A DNA stretch of 45,014 nt from Desulfobacteraceae bacterium (GCA_011391695.1 JAABQB010000022.1:1-45014), one strand, 5' to 3'; counted from the first letter of the stretch, positions 36,123 to 44,821 are shown. Notes: generated by a model from the sequence alone, not told the origin. A program made the numbers and translations.

Positions 36123-36156
36123 GTACAATTGTACATAACATATTTTGATTTGTCAA
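36123..36156 (-). promoter_or_regulatory. Strong promoter and palindromic operator of the toxin-first pair
   Basis: On the minus strand, TTGACA (36156-36151) and TACAAT (36133-36128) are separated by exactly 17 bases. A perfect 12-base palindrome, GTACAATTGTAC (36123-36134), covers the -10 box, an ideal position for autorepression. Its GTAC ends resemble those of the other toxin-antitoxin operator at 12154-12169. Confidence 0.8.
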
Positions 36157-36259
36157 GCCGATACTTGGTGAATTTAAAGACTTTAAAAAGATATTGATGT
36201 TGAAGGATCTTCCGGTGTAAACAGTTTCCCGGCACTGCTTAATCAGGCGGATACTTTAC

Positions 36260-38194
36260 ATGAAAATAACTACAGCAAGACGAATCAGCCAGGCTTTTTT
36301 CTTCATTATCACAGTCTGGTTCTGCGCCGCAACCGCATCAGGAACAGAATGGTGGCAGCTTCGCGGCTGGCCGGTAAACTGGATAATACAGCTCGACCCT
36401 CTTGCCGGATTAGGAACTCTCCTTTCAACCCATTCAATATATTCCGGCCTCATATGGGGGCTCGTTACAATTCTTCTTACCATCATCGTCGGGAGGTTTT
36501 TCTGCGGCTGGTTATGCCCTTTCGGAACACTGCACCAGTTTACGGGATATGTTGCAAACAGGAAAAAATCCCCGGTACTGAAAGCCGAAAAGAACAGATA
36601 TAAAAACGCCCAGAACCTCAAATACATATTCCTGATTTTTCTTCTGACCGCCGCCATGCCGGACCTTCTGATTTTTATTTCCGGTTTCTCTGAAGATAAA
36701 CCGGTCATTTTCTGGGTTTTTACCGCGATTGTCATCATACTTTTAATTCTGCTTTCCATCTTTGAAATATTCAAGAAACCAAAATATATTATTATTACGT
36801 TTCTTCTCGCATCTATTTTTATCGCACTGCTATCAATGCTGCCTCAAACGAGCCGTCTTTTATTCTCATCTCTTCAGACCGGCCTGCTTGATCCGATTCC
36901 TCTTTTTTATCGCTCGGTCAATCTTATAATTATCCCGCTTTTGGATGGAACCTTTTTCAGCCTCTCTCCAGCTCCGCGGTTCTATGGGGGAACCTTTCTG
37001 ATAGGAGCTGTTTTTCTCTCCGCAGTATTATTGAATTTATACATTCCGCGATTTTATTGCAGGTTTATATGCCCTCTTGGAGCCTTGTTCGGATTGCTTG
37101 GCCGTTTTGCAATCTGGCGGATCGGAAAATCTGAAGAGAAATGCTCAAACTGCCTGATGTGCGAAAAGGACTGCGAAGGCGCGTGCAGTCCTTCAGCAAA
37201 AATACGGGTAAGCGAATGCGTTCTTTGCATGAACTGTCTGCATACATGTCCGCACGATCTCATAGGTTACGAAACGGCCGTTTCGGCTTCAGGTGAAAGA
37301 AGATCTCCTGATCTGTCAAAAAGGAAACTGGCGGCATCTTTACTGTCCGGCATTATTGCCGTTCCCATGATCCGTTTAAACGGAAGCACAAATCAAGTTA
37401 ATAATCCCCGGCTTATAAGGCCTCCTGGGGCTCTTGATGAGTCGGGTTTTCTTTCCCGCTGCATAAAATGCGGACAGTGCATGAAAATCTGCCCGACGAA
37501 CGTAATTCAGCCGGCATTTTCCGAGGCAGGCATAGAGGGAATATGGAGCCCTGTTCTTGACTTTCGAATCGGAACGAGCGGCTGCCAGCTCAATTGCATA
37601 GCCTGCGGGCACATTTGCCCGACATCGGCCATACGGCCATTGATTCTTGATGAAAAGACAGGAAAAAACAAATTTGCTTCAACCGGCCCGATACGGATCG
37701 GAACCGCTTTTGTCGATCATGGTCGGTGTCTGCCCTGGGCAATGGATAAACCTTGCATAGTTTGCCAGGAAAATTGTCCTGTCAGCCCCAAGGCTATCCT
37801 GACCAAAGAGACATTCAGTCTTAAGGGTAAGCGGGCGGTTATAAATAGTTCCGAGTCATCAGGCATAGAAATTGAAAAAGCTCAATTTATACCCGATTCC
37901 CTTGCAACAGGAGACTATTTTTGCAGGGTGTCCGGCAGTGATGAAAAGATGCGGCTTATAATAAGAAATTCGAAAAAATCACTTGAGGTATCGCCCGCGC
38001 TTCCATGGAAGCCGCCTCCATCACCCGGAAGTATGATTGAAATTTATATCCGATTGCAACAACCTTTCGTCGATCCGGCAATGTGCACCGGATGCGGAAT
38101 TTGTGAACATGAATGCCCCGTAAGATCACAACGGGCAATCCGGGTTACATCCGATAATGAATCAAGAAATAAAAAGGCGGGGATGATAATATAA
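36260..38194 (+). CDS. Membrane polyferredoxin, NapH-like and NapG/MauM-like parts fused
   Basis: Protein of 644 residues. The N-terminal half is a NapH-type membrane domain with about six segments and the two cytoplasmic FCGWLCP (81-87) and FYCRFICP (266-272) motifs. It is followed by 4Fe-4S motifs at about Cys295-305 and Cys320-330. A further hydrophobic segment (about 357-371) leads to a NapG/MauM-like half with cysteine groups at 401-411, 442-453 and 490-506 and a last CTGCGICEHECP near the C-terminus. It probably relays electrons from quinol across the membrane. No napA is in the window, so nitrate reduction is not implied. It would fit with the Tat-exported neighbours. Confidence 0.88.
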   Translation: MKITTARRISQAFFFIITVWFCAATASGTEWWQLRGWPVNWIIQLDPLAGLGTLLSTHSIYSGLIWGLVTILLTIIVGRFFCGWLCPFGTLHQFTGYVANRKKSPVLKAEKNRYKNAQNLKYIFLIFLLTAAMPDLLIFISGFSEDKPVIFWVFTAIVIILLILLSIFEIFKKPKYIIITFLLASIFIALLSMLPQTSRLLFSSLQTGLLDPIPLFYRSVNLIIIPLLDGTFFSLSPAPRFYGGTFLIGAVFLSAVLLNLYIPRFYCRFICPLGALFGLLGRFAIWRIGKSEEKCSNCLMCEKDCEGACSPSAKIRVSECVLCMNCLHTCPHDLIGYETAVSASGERRSPDLSKRKLAASLLSGIIAVPMIRLNGSTNQVNNPRLIRPPGALDESGFLSRCIKCGQCMKICPTNVIQPAFSEAGIEGIWSPVLDFRIGTSGCQLNCIACGHICPTSAIRPLILDEKTGKNKFASTGPIRIGTAFVDHGRCLPWAMDKPCIVCQENCPVSPKAILTKETFSLKGKRAVINSSESSGIEIEKAQFIPDSLATGDYFCRVSGSDEKMRLIIRNSKKSLEVSPALPWKPPPSPGSMIEIYIRLQQPFVDPAMCTGCGICEHECPVRSQRAIRVTSDNESRNKKAGMII

Positions 38195-38197
38195 AGA

Positions 38198-38300
38198 AGG
38201 GTTCGAGGGGTCAGGGGTCAGGGATCGGGGGTCAGGGATCGGGGATCAGTGTAAAAAATGTTTTTTCTGACTACTGACAGCCGGACCCAGACAGTTGATA
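38198..38300. repeat. Patchwork repeat after the polyferredoxin gene
   Basis: Starting about five bases after the stop, GGGTTCGAGGGGTCAGGGGT continues with GGGATCGGGGGTCAGGGATC words to about 38247. The complementary CTGACTACTGACAGCCGGAC follows at 38268-38287. It fits the stop-adjacent word family. No gene is present. Confidence 0.7.
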
Positions 38301-38354
38301 TCGGGGGGCAGGATAAATAACCTTAAATAGTGTCTGTAATGAAGGAGTGGAGAT

Positions 38355-39578
38355 ATGAGCAAAGAAAAGCCGGGCTTTTCAAGAAGAGATTTTTTGAAAA
38401 CAGCGGGAGCTGCCGGAATAGGTTCCATGTTTTTGCCGGTTGATTCCCTTGCAAAAAAATCAGGACAATTCGCTCAAAGCACAGGCGACGAGCTTGTGCC
38501 AAAAAGAGCTTTCGGCAAAACCGGAGAAAATGTCTCGATTCTGGGGCTCGGCGGCATGTTCGATATACCGTCAAACCAGCTTCTTATGAGACAGGCCGTA
38601 AAGCTTGGTGTAACCTACTGGGATACAGCCGATTGCTACGAAGGGGGAAACAGCGAAAAAGGAATAGGAATGTTTTTTGAGAAACTCCCTGAAGAAAGGA
38701 AAAAGATTTTTCTTGTGACGAAATCTGACGCAAGGGACCCGGATGGCATGACAAGCCTTTTGAGCCGTTCTCTTGAAAGAATGAAAACTTCTTATATCGA
38801 TCTCTATTTTGTCCATGGAATAAGAAGCATAGATGAAATTGATAAAAAAACAAGAAGCTGGGTGGAAAAAGCAAAGGCAAATAATAAGATACGCTTTTTC
38901 GGTTTCAGCACTCACAGCAACATGGAAGAGTGCCTGACAGGCGCCGCCAGGCTTGGGTGGATTGACGGCATAATGATGACCTATAATTTCAGGCTTATGC
39001 ATACGGACGACATGGAAAAAGCGGTCGAAGCCTGCCAGAAGGCAGGAATTGGTTTAACAGCAATGAAAACCCAGGGCGGCGGACAGGTCAAGACAGGCTC
39101 CGGGAAGGATCTTCAGATGGCCGGAAGATTTTTAAAAGCGGGATACACCGACAAGCAGGCAAAACTCAAGGCTGTCTGGGAAAACCCGTATATAGCAACT
39201 ATTTGTTCACAAATGCCGAGCATCAATATTCTCATGTCGAATGCCTCCGCCGCCATGGACAAGACCAGGCTTTCATCTGTCGAGATCGACCTTCTCAGGC
39301 GTTACGCGGGTGAAACAGCGGGAGCTTACTGCATAGGATGCACACGCATATGCGAATCGGCCGTTGCGGGAGCCGCTCCTGTCGGCGATCTCATGCGCTG
39401 TCTCATGTACTCCAGGAATTACAATGAACCCGGATGGGCAAGAGAGCTTTTTAATAAAATACCTGTCATGGAAAGAGAGAGAATTCTGAATCTCGATTTT
39501 TCCTTTGCTGAGCAGATGTGTCCGCAGAAAATTGAAATAGGAAAGCTTGTAAAAGAAGCCTTTTTAGAATTATCATAA
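38355..39578 (+). CDS. Aldo/keto reductase with Tat signal and C-terminal Cys motif
   Basis: Protein of 407 residues. It opens with a twin-arginine signal (SRRDFLKTAGAAGIGSMFLP), so it should be exported folded. The AKR barrel follows with the catalytic tetrad Asp90 (YWDTADCYEGG), Tyr95, Lys123 (FLVTKSD) and His154 (YFVHGI). A C-terminal CIGCTRICESAV motif is reminiscent of an iron-sulfur site. AKRs use NADPH, which is not available in the periplasm, so the enzyme may take electrons from another donor such as the neighbouring polyferredoxin; this is inference. AAGGAG precedes the ATG by seven bases. Confidence 0.9.
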   Translation: MSKEKPGFSRRDFLKTAGAAGIGSMFLPVDSLAKKSGQFAQSTGDELVPKRAFGKTGENVSILGLGGMFDIPSNQLLMRQAVKLGVTYWDTADCYEGGNSEKGIGMFFEKLPEERKKIFLVTKSDARDPDGMTSLLSRSLERMKTSYIDLYFVHGIRSIDEIDKKTRSWVEKAKANNKIRFFGFSTHSNMEECLTGAARLGWIDGIMMTYNFRLMHTDDMEKAVEACQKAGIGLTAMKTQGGGQVKTGSGKDLQMAGRFLKAGYTDKQAKLKAVWENPYIATICSQMPSINILMSNASAAMDKTRLSSVEIDLLRRYAGETAGAYCIGCTRICESAVAGAAPVGDLMRCLMYSRNYNEPGWARELFNKIPVMERERILNLDFSFAEQMCPQKIEIGKLVKEAFLELS

Positions 39579-39581
39579 AAA

Positions 39582-39728
39582 TGACGGCTTCTTAAAAAGT
39601 CATTCTGCTTTGTTGCGCTTCATCTTTCGTCATTGCAGCGTACATAAAGTACGCTTCATTCCTCAAGATTCGCGCGCCTTGCATAATGAGCTTTTTACTT
39701 TGCCGTCTGAATTTTGACTTTTTGCGAG
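39582..39728. repeat. Dispersed palindromic element, repeat family 1, full copy C
   Basis: A 147-base element beginning TGACGGCTTCTTAAAAAGTC four bases after the aldo/keto reductase stop and ending TTTTGACTTTTTGCGAG. The central hairpin AGCGTAC-N5-GTACGCT (39637-39655) is perfect. It is the reverse complement of copy B with only a handful of differences, which implies recent movement or conversion. Confidence 0.85.
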
Positions 39729-39739
39729 TTCATCATATT

Positions 39740-39770
39740 AAATAATCACAAAATAATTTTGTGATTATTT
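39740..39770. other. AT-rich perfect palindrome upstream of pdaD
   Basis: AAATAATCACAAAA and TTTTGTGATTATTT form 14-base arms around a 3-base centre. It lies 155 bases before pdaD and 162 bases after the aldo/keto reductase gene. The T-rich 3' side would allow weak terminator function, but the high symmetry also suits a dimeric repressor site. The rest of 39771-39924 has no recognised element besides the pdaD ribosome-binding site. Confidence 0.6.
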
Positions 39771-39924
39771 ATATTGAAAACCGGCGTGTTTGAGTATATT
39801 TAGAAACTTCAATTTTTATTATACGGGAGGTGCTTTTTTTCTTGATTATGAATTGACAAACATATAAAAGAGCCGCTTCTTATGATTTAGTTCAATACAA
39901 TTTAATAAAAAGGGGGGACAAAAC

Positions 39925-40470
39925 ATGTATGTGCCGAGATATATGTTTTTTACCAAGGGAGTTGGAGTAAACAAGGAAAAACTGTCTTCCTTTGAGAATG
40001 CTCTCCGTGAGGCGCGCATTGCACACTTAAACATTGTTACCGTTTCATCCATATTCCCGCCGCACTGCAAAATAATAGATATCGAAGCCGGGCTTGCCAG
40101 GCTTGAACCGGGTGAAATAACCCATTGCGTTATGGCACGTGAACAGATAAATGAGCCGGGACGAAGAATTGTCGCAAGCATCGGCCTTGCCCTGCCTGCC
40201 GAACCCGGACGGTACGGTTACCTTTCGGAACACCATGGTTTTGGCCAGACTGAACTTGAAGCAGGTGAATACGCGGAAGACCTTGCGGCATCGATGCTTG
40301 CGAACACACTCGGCATAGAATTTGACCCGAACAAGGACTATGACGCACGGCGTGAAGTTTACAAGATGAGTGAGAAGATAGTCGAATCTCAGCATACAAG
40401 CCAGGGGGCTCTCGGAGCAGAAGGAAGCCTTTGGACAACTGTTCTTGCGGCGGCTATCTTCGTAAAATAA
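39925..40470 (+). CDS. pdaD: Pyruvoyl-dependent arginine decarboxylase
   Basis: Converts arginine to agmatine with a self-made pyruvoyl cofactor. The 181 residues contain the autocleavage motif [12 protein letters not shown], with Ser41/Ser42 as the predicted cleavage pair; Ser42 becomes the pyruvoyl group of the alpha chain. Other conserved segments are [21 protein letters not shown] and [20 protein letters not shown] ribosome-binding stretch lies about ten bases upstream of the ATG. The next gene, speB, uses agmatine, so the pair forms an arginine-to-putrescine route independent of ornithine decarboxylase. Confidence 0.96.
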   Translation: MYVPRYMFFTKGVGVNKEKLSSFENALREARIAHLNIVTVSSIFPPHCKIIDIEAGLARLEPGEITHCVMAREQINEPGRRIVASIGLALPAEPGRYGYLSEHHGFGQTELEAGEYAEDLAASMLANTLGIEFDPNKDYDARREVYKMSEKIVESQHTSQGALGAEGSLWTTVLAAAIFVK

Positions 40471-40527
40471 TGACTACAGAAATGGTTTGAAATCCCGCTT
40501 TAGCTGGATTGACAAAAGAGAAAAATA

Positions 40528-41379
40528 ATGCGTTTCGGCGACAGCGAAATTCCCACACCCGGCCTCAAAAATGCCAAGATAGTCATATTGCCTATTTGTT
40601 ATGAAAATGCCCCTTCTTATGGCACGGGGAGTAAGGAAGGACCGCTCCACATTCTGACGGCATCTACCCAGCTCGAGAGCATTGATGAGGAGACATTAAC
40701 CAACTGGGGAGAGGCAGGCATACACACACTCACGCCTCTTGTCCCGTCCGATGACCCCGGGAAAGCTGTTAATGAAATGAAAAGGTCGGCTGCGGCTGTC
40801 CTTAAAAAAAACAAGTTCCTTTTATCCCTCGGAGGAGATCACGCCATTTCAATAGGGCCCATAATGGCAGCGGCCGAAATTTATCCTGACTTGGGAGTGC
40901 TTCAAATTGATGCTCATCTTGATTTACGGAATACATGGAACGGAAGCAGATATAACCACGCCTGTGTCATGCGCAGGGTTGTCGAAGATTTGAATCTTCC
41001 GGTTGCGCAGGTTGGAATAAGGTCCTTCTCACCCGAAGAGGCGGACTATGTCAAGATAAAAAAATTAAAGCCTTTTTACGCCCACACCATTGACCCTTCG
41101 GATGATTACTGGAGAAGAAAAGTTGTTCATTCCCTTCCGGAAAAAGTTTATATTACCATCGATCTTGACGGTCTCGACCCGTCGGCTCTTCCGGGAACCG
41201 GGACTCCCGAGCCTGGAGGCCTATCATACAGGCAGCTTATCAAGTTGATAAAAGCCGTGGGAAAAGAAAAAAAGGTGATCGCAGCCGACATTACTGAGCT
41301 GGCAAAGATAGAGGGCTCCCAGGTTTCAGAATATACCGCCGCAAAGATTGCCACCAAGATATTTGTTCACTGTCTATAA
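40528..41379 (+). CDS. speB: Agmatinase (ureohydrolase family)
   Basis: Hydrolyses agmatine to putrescine and urea. Its 283 residues contain the ureohydrolase metal ligands in order: GGDHAIS (His105), IDAHLDLR (Asp128, His130, Asp132) and ITIDLDGLDPS (Asp212, Asp214), followed by PGTGTPEPGG. The length is typical. It follows pdaD by 57 bases in the same direction, which favours agmatine over arginine as substrate. Its stop lies 22 bases from the convergent radical SAM gene, leaving room only for a fragment of repeat family 1. Confidence 0.94.
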   Translation: MRFGDSEIPTPGLKNAKIVILPICYENAPSYGTGSKEGPLHILTASTQLESIDEETLTNWGEAGIHTLTPLVPSDDPGKAVNEMKRSAAAVLKKNKFLLSLGGDHAISIGPIMAAAEIYPDLGVLQIDAHLDLRNTWNGSRYNHACVMRRVVEDLNLPVAQVGIRSFSPEEADYVKIKKLKPFYAHTIDPSDDYWRRKVVHSLPEKVYITIDLDGLDPSALPGTGTPEPGGLSYRQLIKLIKAVGKEKKVIAADITELAKIEGSQVSEYTAAKIATKIFVHCL

Positions 41380-41380
41380 G

Positions 41381-41403
41381 TGACGGCAAAGTAAAAAGTC
41401 ATC
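41381..41403. repeat. Internal fragment of repeat family 1 between speB and the radical SAM gene
   Basis: TGACGGCAAAGTAAAAAGTC matches the inner GACGGCAAAGTAAAAAG segment of copies B and C. It fills nearly the whole gap between two convergent stops and reaches into the radical SAM stop codon. Confidence 0.6.
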
Positions 41404-42988
41404 ATAAATAATCAACCCATTCAAGGCTATAATTCCCGTTATCATCCGTCAATTTCAAATTACCCTGGCCGACTTCGTAATTCAAAACAGACAGTATCTC
41501 ATCGCTGGAATACTTAACCGAGCCGGTCATCTTTTCAGCAAGCATGCCCAGGACTTCTGACTTTGAAGCAACAGTTCTACCTTCAAGGAAACCCTTCTCC
41601 TCAACAATCCTTCCCATCATCAAATCATAAACAAGAACAACGCGTTCAAGATTTACAAGCGGCCAGGCCTCTTCTTCAGATGCCTCTCCGTTTTTAATAC
41701 GATCCTTGATATATCCGAGCCATCCGTTAAACTTATTTTCCCACTCGATAACGATTTCATCCAGCATCTTTCTTGTAACCGAAGATGTCTCGACTATCGC
41801 CCTGTTTGCATGATAATCGCGCCAGTCATCAGAAAGAAACCTGATATCAAATTTCTCTTTTTCTTCCCTGACTTCAGTTCCCGGAAAAGGCGCCAGAAGA
41901 TGAAATCCGTGGCTTACTCCCATATTTTTCAGCTTCTCCCCGAAATCCACGGTCTCTTTCAGGGTTTCGGGAGTTTCACCCGGAAGGCCCAGTATAAAGG
42001 AAGCATGCGGGCTTACCCCGGCTTCATTGCACATTTTAACGGCATCGGTCACCTGCTCGAGAGTAATTCCTTTTTTTATTCTTTTCAGGATCTCCCTGTT
42101 TCCGGATTCAACGCCAAAGCTTACGGTATGGCATCCTGCTTCTCTCATCCGTTTCAAAACCTTTACAGAAACCGTATCGACCCTGGCAAAAGAGGTCCAT
42201 TTTATCACAAGTCCTCTTTTTATTATTTCATCGCATACCTTAAGACAGTGGTTCTTATTTGAGGTGAATAGATCGTCCGCAATATTTATCTGCCGGAAGC
42301 CGAAGGTCGCAAGATGCTCCATCTCGTTTACAACCTTTTGTGGATTTCTGTATCTGACTTTGGCTCCCACCATCTTTCTGCCAACACAGAATATGCATTT
42401 GAAAGGACACCCGCGGCTGGTTGTCATGCTCACAGGCATTCCAAGCGCCCTGTATCTCCCGAGGGGGAGAAGATGCCTTGCAGGAACAGGCAGCAAGTCA
42501 ACATCAACACGAGATTTCCTTAATCCTGTATTCATGATGCCGGACTTTCCGTGAAAAACAAGGCCTTCTATTCCTGAAGTATCCGATCCGGACTCTATGG
42601 CTCTTGCAAGTTCGACAACTGTCTCTTCTCCCTCGCCCGGAACTACAAAATCGATCTCTGGATAAAGCTCCATTGTTTCTTCTGCGCAAAATGTCACGTG
42701 GGGACCGCCCATGACGGTAACTATGGACGTATCGATGCTTTTTACATCTTTTATTACATCCATCGCATTGTCAAAAGTCATTGTTACCGCTGTTGTTCCT
42801 GCAATCCGGGGCGCAAATTCCTTTATAATCGACTCAAGAAGCTTCCTGCTGTACGGGAATACGACAAGGTCAAGGATCTTCACCTCTACTCCTTCGCGTT
42901 CGAGGGCTGCCGCAATATAAGCAAGCCCGAGAGGAGGAGAAGGTGTTTCTGAAATGGAATAGTATGGATTGATAATCAGAAAACGCAT
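41402..42988 (-). CDS. Radical SAM protein with N-terminal B12-binding-type domain
   Basis: Protein of 528 residues. The N-terminal cobalamin-binding-like domain (MRFLIINPYYSISETPSPPLGLAYIAAALE, VTVMGGPHVTF, DFVVPGEGEETVVELA) is followed by the radical SAM motif CPFKCIFC in SRGCPFKCIFCVGRKMVG and the Elp3/MiaB-like barrel (DDLFTSNKNH, GVESGNREILKRIKKG, SFILGLPGETPETL). Enzymes of this class (methylases, cyclases) have diverse roles and none is assignable here. The ATG at 42988 is chosen over an upstream start at 43051 that would read through a terminator. Confidence 0.88.
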   Translation of the reverse strand: MRFLIINPYYSISETPSPPLGLAYIAAALEREGVEVKILDLVVFPYSRKLLESIIKEFAPRIAGTTAVTMTFDNAMDVIKDVKSIDTSIVTVMGGPHVTFCAEETMELYPEIDFVVPGEGEETVVELARAIESGSDTSGIEGLVFHGKSGIMNTGLRKSRVDVDLLPVPARHLLPLGRYRALGMPVSMTTSRGCPFKCIFCVGRKMVGAKVRYRNPQKVVNEMEHLATFGFRQINIADDLFTSNKNHCLKVCDEIIKRGLVIKWTSFARVDTVSVKVLKRMREAGCHTVSFGVESGNREILKRIKKGITLEQVTDAVKMCNEAGVSPHASFILGLPGETPETLKETVDFGEKLKNMGVSHGFHLLAPFPGTEVREEKEKFDIRFLSDDWRDYHANRAIVETSSVTRKMLDEIVIEWENKFNGWLGYIKDRIKNGEASEEEAWPLVNLERVVLVYDLMMGRIVEEKGFLEGRTVASKSEVLGMLAEKMTGSVKYSSDEILSVLNYEVGQGNLKLTDDNGNYSLEWVDYL

Positions 42989-43000
42989 ACATAGCTCAAT

Positions 43001-43036
43001 AAAAGAAAAAAGGGGATCCGAAAAATCCGGATCCCC
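43001..43036 (-). terminator. Rho-independent terminator after fhs
   Basis: On the minus strand, GGGGATCCG (43036-43028) pairs perfectly with CGGATCCCC (43020-43012) around a short loop, followed by TTTTTTCTTTT. It starts about 21 bases after the fhs stop and separates fhs from the radical SAM gene, which must therefore have its own promoter or depend on read-through. Confidence 0.93.
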
Positions 43037-43057
43037 TGAAGTAATAAACAAATAATC

Positions 43058-44821
43058 CTAGAAAAGACCGCTGACTTTGCCTGTATTTACATCAACATCG
43101 ATTCTTCTAAAAGCCGGGTTGGAGCTTGTTCCGGGCATCAGGCTTATGGTTCCTGCACACGGGCAGAGGAACTTGGCGCCTGAATAGATCAGAACATCGC
43201 GGATCGGAAGAGTCCAGCCTTTGGGAACGCCTTTTAATACCGGATCATGCGTCAGGCTCAAATGAGTCTTAACCATCATGGTCGAAAAATCGGCATACTT
43301 GGGATCACTCTCAAGCATTTTTGCCTTTGCTTCTGCTTCAGCAGTCCATGATACGCCATCAGCCCCGTAAACTTCTTTCGCTATAAGCGCAACCCTGTCG
43401 CGGAGCTTCATTTCAAGCGGATAGAGGAATTTGAATTCATTCTTTTCATTGCAGGCTTCAACAACCGCATCAGCCAGTTCAAGAGCTCCGTCGCCGCCTT
43501 TTTCCCAGTGCTTCGATTCGGCACAGCGGGCACCTGCTGCTTCAGCAGCCTTTTTAACAACGGCTACTTCTGCATCGGTATCGGTATAGAATCTGTTCAC
43601 GCAGACAACCGGGTTGATACCGGCCTTGCGGATGACGCCTATCATGTGAACCATATTCTCGACACCCTTTTCCACCAGCCCTAGGTTCTCCTTTGTGTAC
43701 GCATCATCAAGGGCTTTCCCTGCAACCACCTTGGGACCGCCGCCGTGCATCTTGAGCGCACGGATGGTTGAGGTCAGTACGGATACATGGGGCTTGAGAC
43801 CGCTGTTACGGCATTTTACGTTCCAGAATTTCTCAAAACCGATATCTGCCGCGAAACCGCTTTCTGTTACCTGATAATCAAACATCTTGAGACCCATACG
43901 GTCTGAAATGATCGATGACTGCCCTACAGCGATGTTGGCAAATGGTCCGGCATGGATCATACAGGGCTGATACTCGGCAGTGCTTAACAGAGTCGGATTA
44001 ATTGTATTTCGCATAAAGGCAGCCATAGCGTTGCCGACTTCAAGGTCGCCAGTCGTGACGGGTTTTCCGCTCTTGTCGAAAGCAACAGTGATTTCATTAA
44101 GACGTTTTTTAAGATCGGCAAGGTCCCTTACTATTGAAAGGATTGCCATACACTCCGAACCTACGGCAATTCCAAACTTGGACTGCATCATATATCCGTC
44201 CGTTCTTCCGCCGATTCCGATTATGATATTCCTCAATGACTGGGCACAGAAATCCATGATCCATCCCATTTCAACGCGTGTAGGATCGATATCAAGACGG
44301 CGCATCTTGGTGAGTCTCGCAAGCTGCTCGTCATTGTAATTTCTTTCATGCTGCATGCGGGAGGTCATAGCAACCATCGCAAGGTTGTGGGCGTTCATTA
44401 TGTCATTGATATCGCCCGTGAGCCCCAGTGAAAACTCGGTCATCGGAATAATAAGAGCATTGCCTCCGCCTGCCGCAGTTCCCTTTACATTCATTGTAGG
44501 CCCGCCGGAAGGCTGCCTCAATGCGCCACCGACGTTTTTGCCTCGTTTTCCGAGACCTTCCATGAGACCGACCGAGGTCGTGCTTTTTCCCTCACCAAGA
44601 GGTGTCGGGGTAATGGCAGTAACCTCAATATACTTGCCATCCGGTTTCTTCTCAAGGCGGTTCATAATTTTAAGAAAATCCAGTTTTGCGAGCCTGCCCA
44701 TTGGAAGGACTTCATCGGGCATAAGTCCCAGTTTCTCTCTCCACTGCTCCGGTGACGGCATATTTACTTCTGCTGCTTCGGAAATCTGCCAGTCAGCCAT
44801 TTTTACCGCATCATAAGCCAT
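43058..44821 (-). CDS. fhs: Formate-tetrahydrofolate ligase
   Basis: ATP-dependent formation of 10-formyl-tetrahydrofolate from formate, the entry step of the methyl branch of the Wood-Ljungdahl pathway and a source of one-carbon units. Its 587 residues are slightly longer than the common 555-560. The P-loop-like [15 protein letters not shown] lies at 71-85, followed by [52 protein letters not shown] and the C-terminal [22 protein letters not shown] precedes the ATG by nine bases. It links to folP (folate supply) in the same window. Confidence 0.98.
   Translation of the reverse strand: MAYDAVKMADWQISEAAEVNMPSPEQWREKLGLMPDEVLPMGRLAKLDFLKIMNRLEKKPDGKYIEVTAITPTPLGEGKSTTSVGLMEGLGKRGKNVGGALRQPSGGPTMNVKGTAAGGGNALIIPMTEFSLGLTGDINDIMNAHNLAMVAMTSRMQHERNYNDEQLARLTKMRRLDIDPTRVEMGWIMDFCAQSLRNIIIGIGGRTDGYMMQSKFGIAVGSECMAILSIVRDLADLKKRLNEITVAFDKSGKPVTTGDLEVGNAMAAFMRNTINPTLLSTAEYQPCMIHAGPFANIAVGQSSIISDRMGLKMFDYQVTESGFAADIGFEKFWNVKCRNSGLKPHVSVLTSTIRALKMHGGGPKVVAGKALDDAYTKENLGLVEKGVENMVHMIGVIRKAGINPVVCVNRFYTDTDAEVAVVKKAAEAAGARCAESKHWEKGGDGALELADAVVEACNEKNEFKFLYPLEMKLRDRVALIAKEVYGADGVSWTAEAEAKAKMLESDPKYADFSTMMVKTHLSLTHDPVLKGVPKGWTLPIRDVLIYSGAKFLCPCAGTISLMPGTSSNPAFRRIDVDVNTGKVSGLF

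Noticed and set aside
36121-36156. Upstream start for the PIN toxin
   Set aside because: The proposed start codon is part of the TTGACA box of a near-consensus promoter.
36260-38194. Part of a periplasmic nitrate reductase operon
   Set aside because: No napA, napB or napD is in the window; the NapH/NapG likeness reflects shared electron-transfer folds only.
42027-42554. Plus-strand reading frame of 175 codons over the radical SAM gene
   Set aside because: It is opposite conserved radical SAM sequence and has no recognisable protein pattern.
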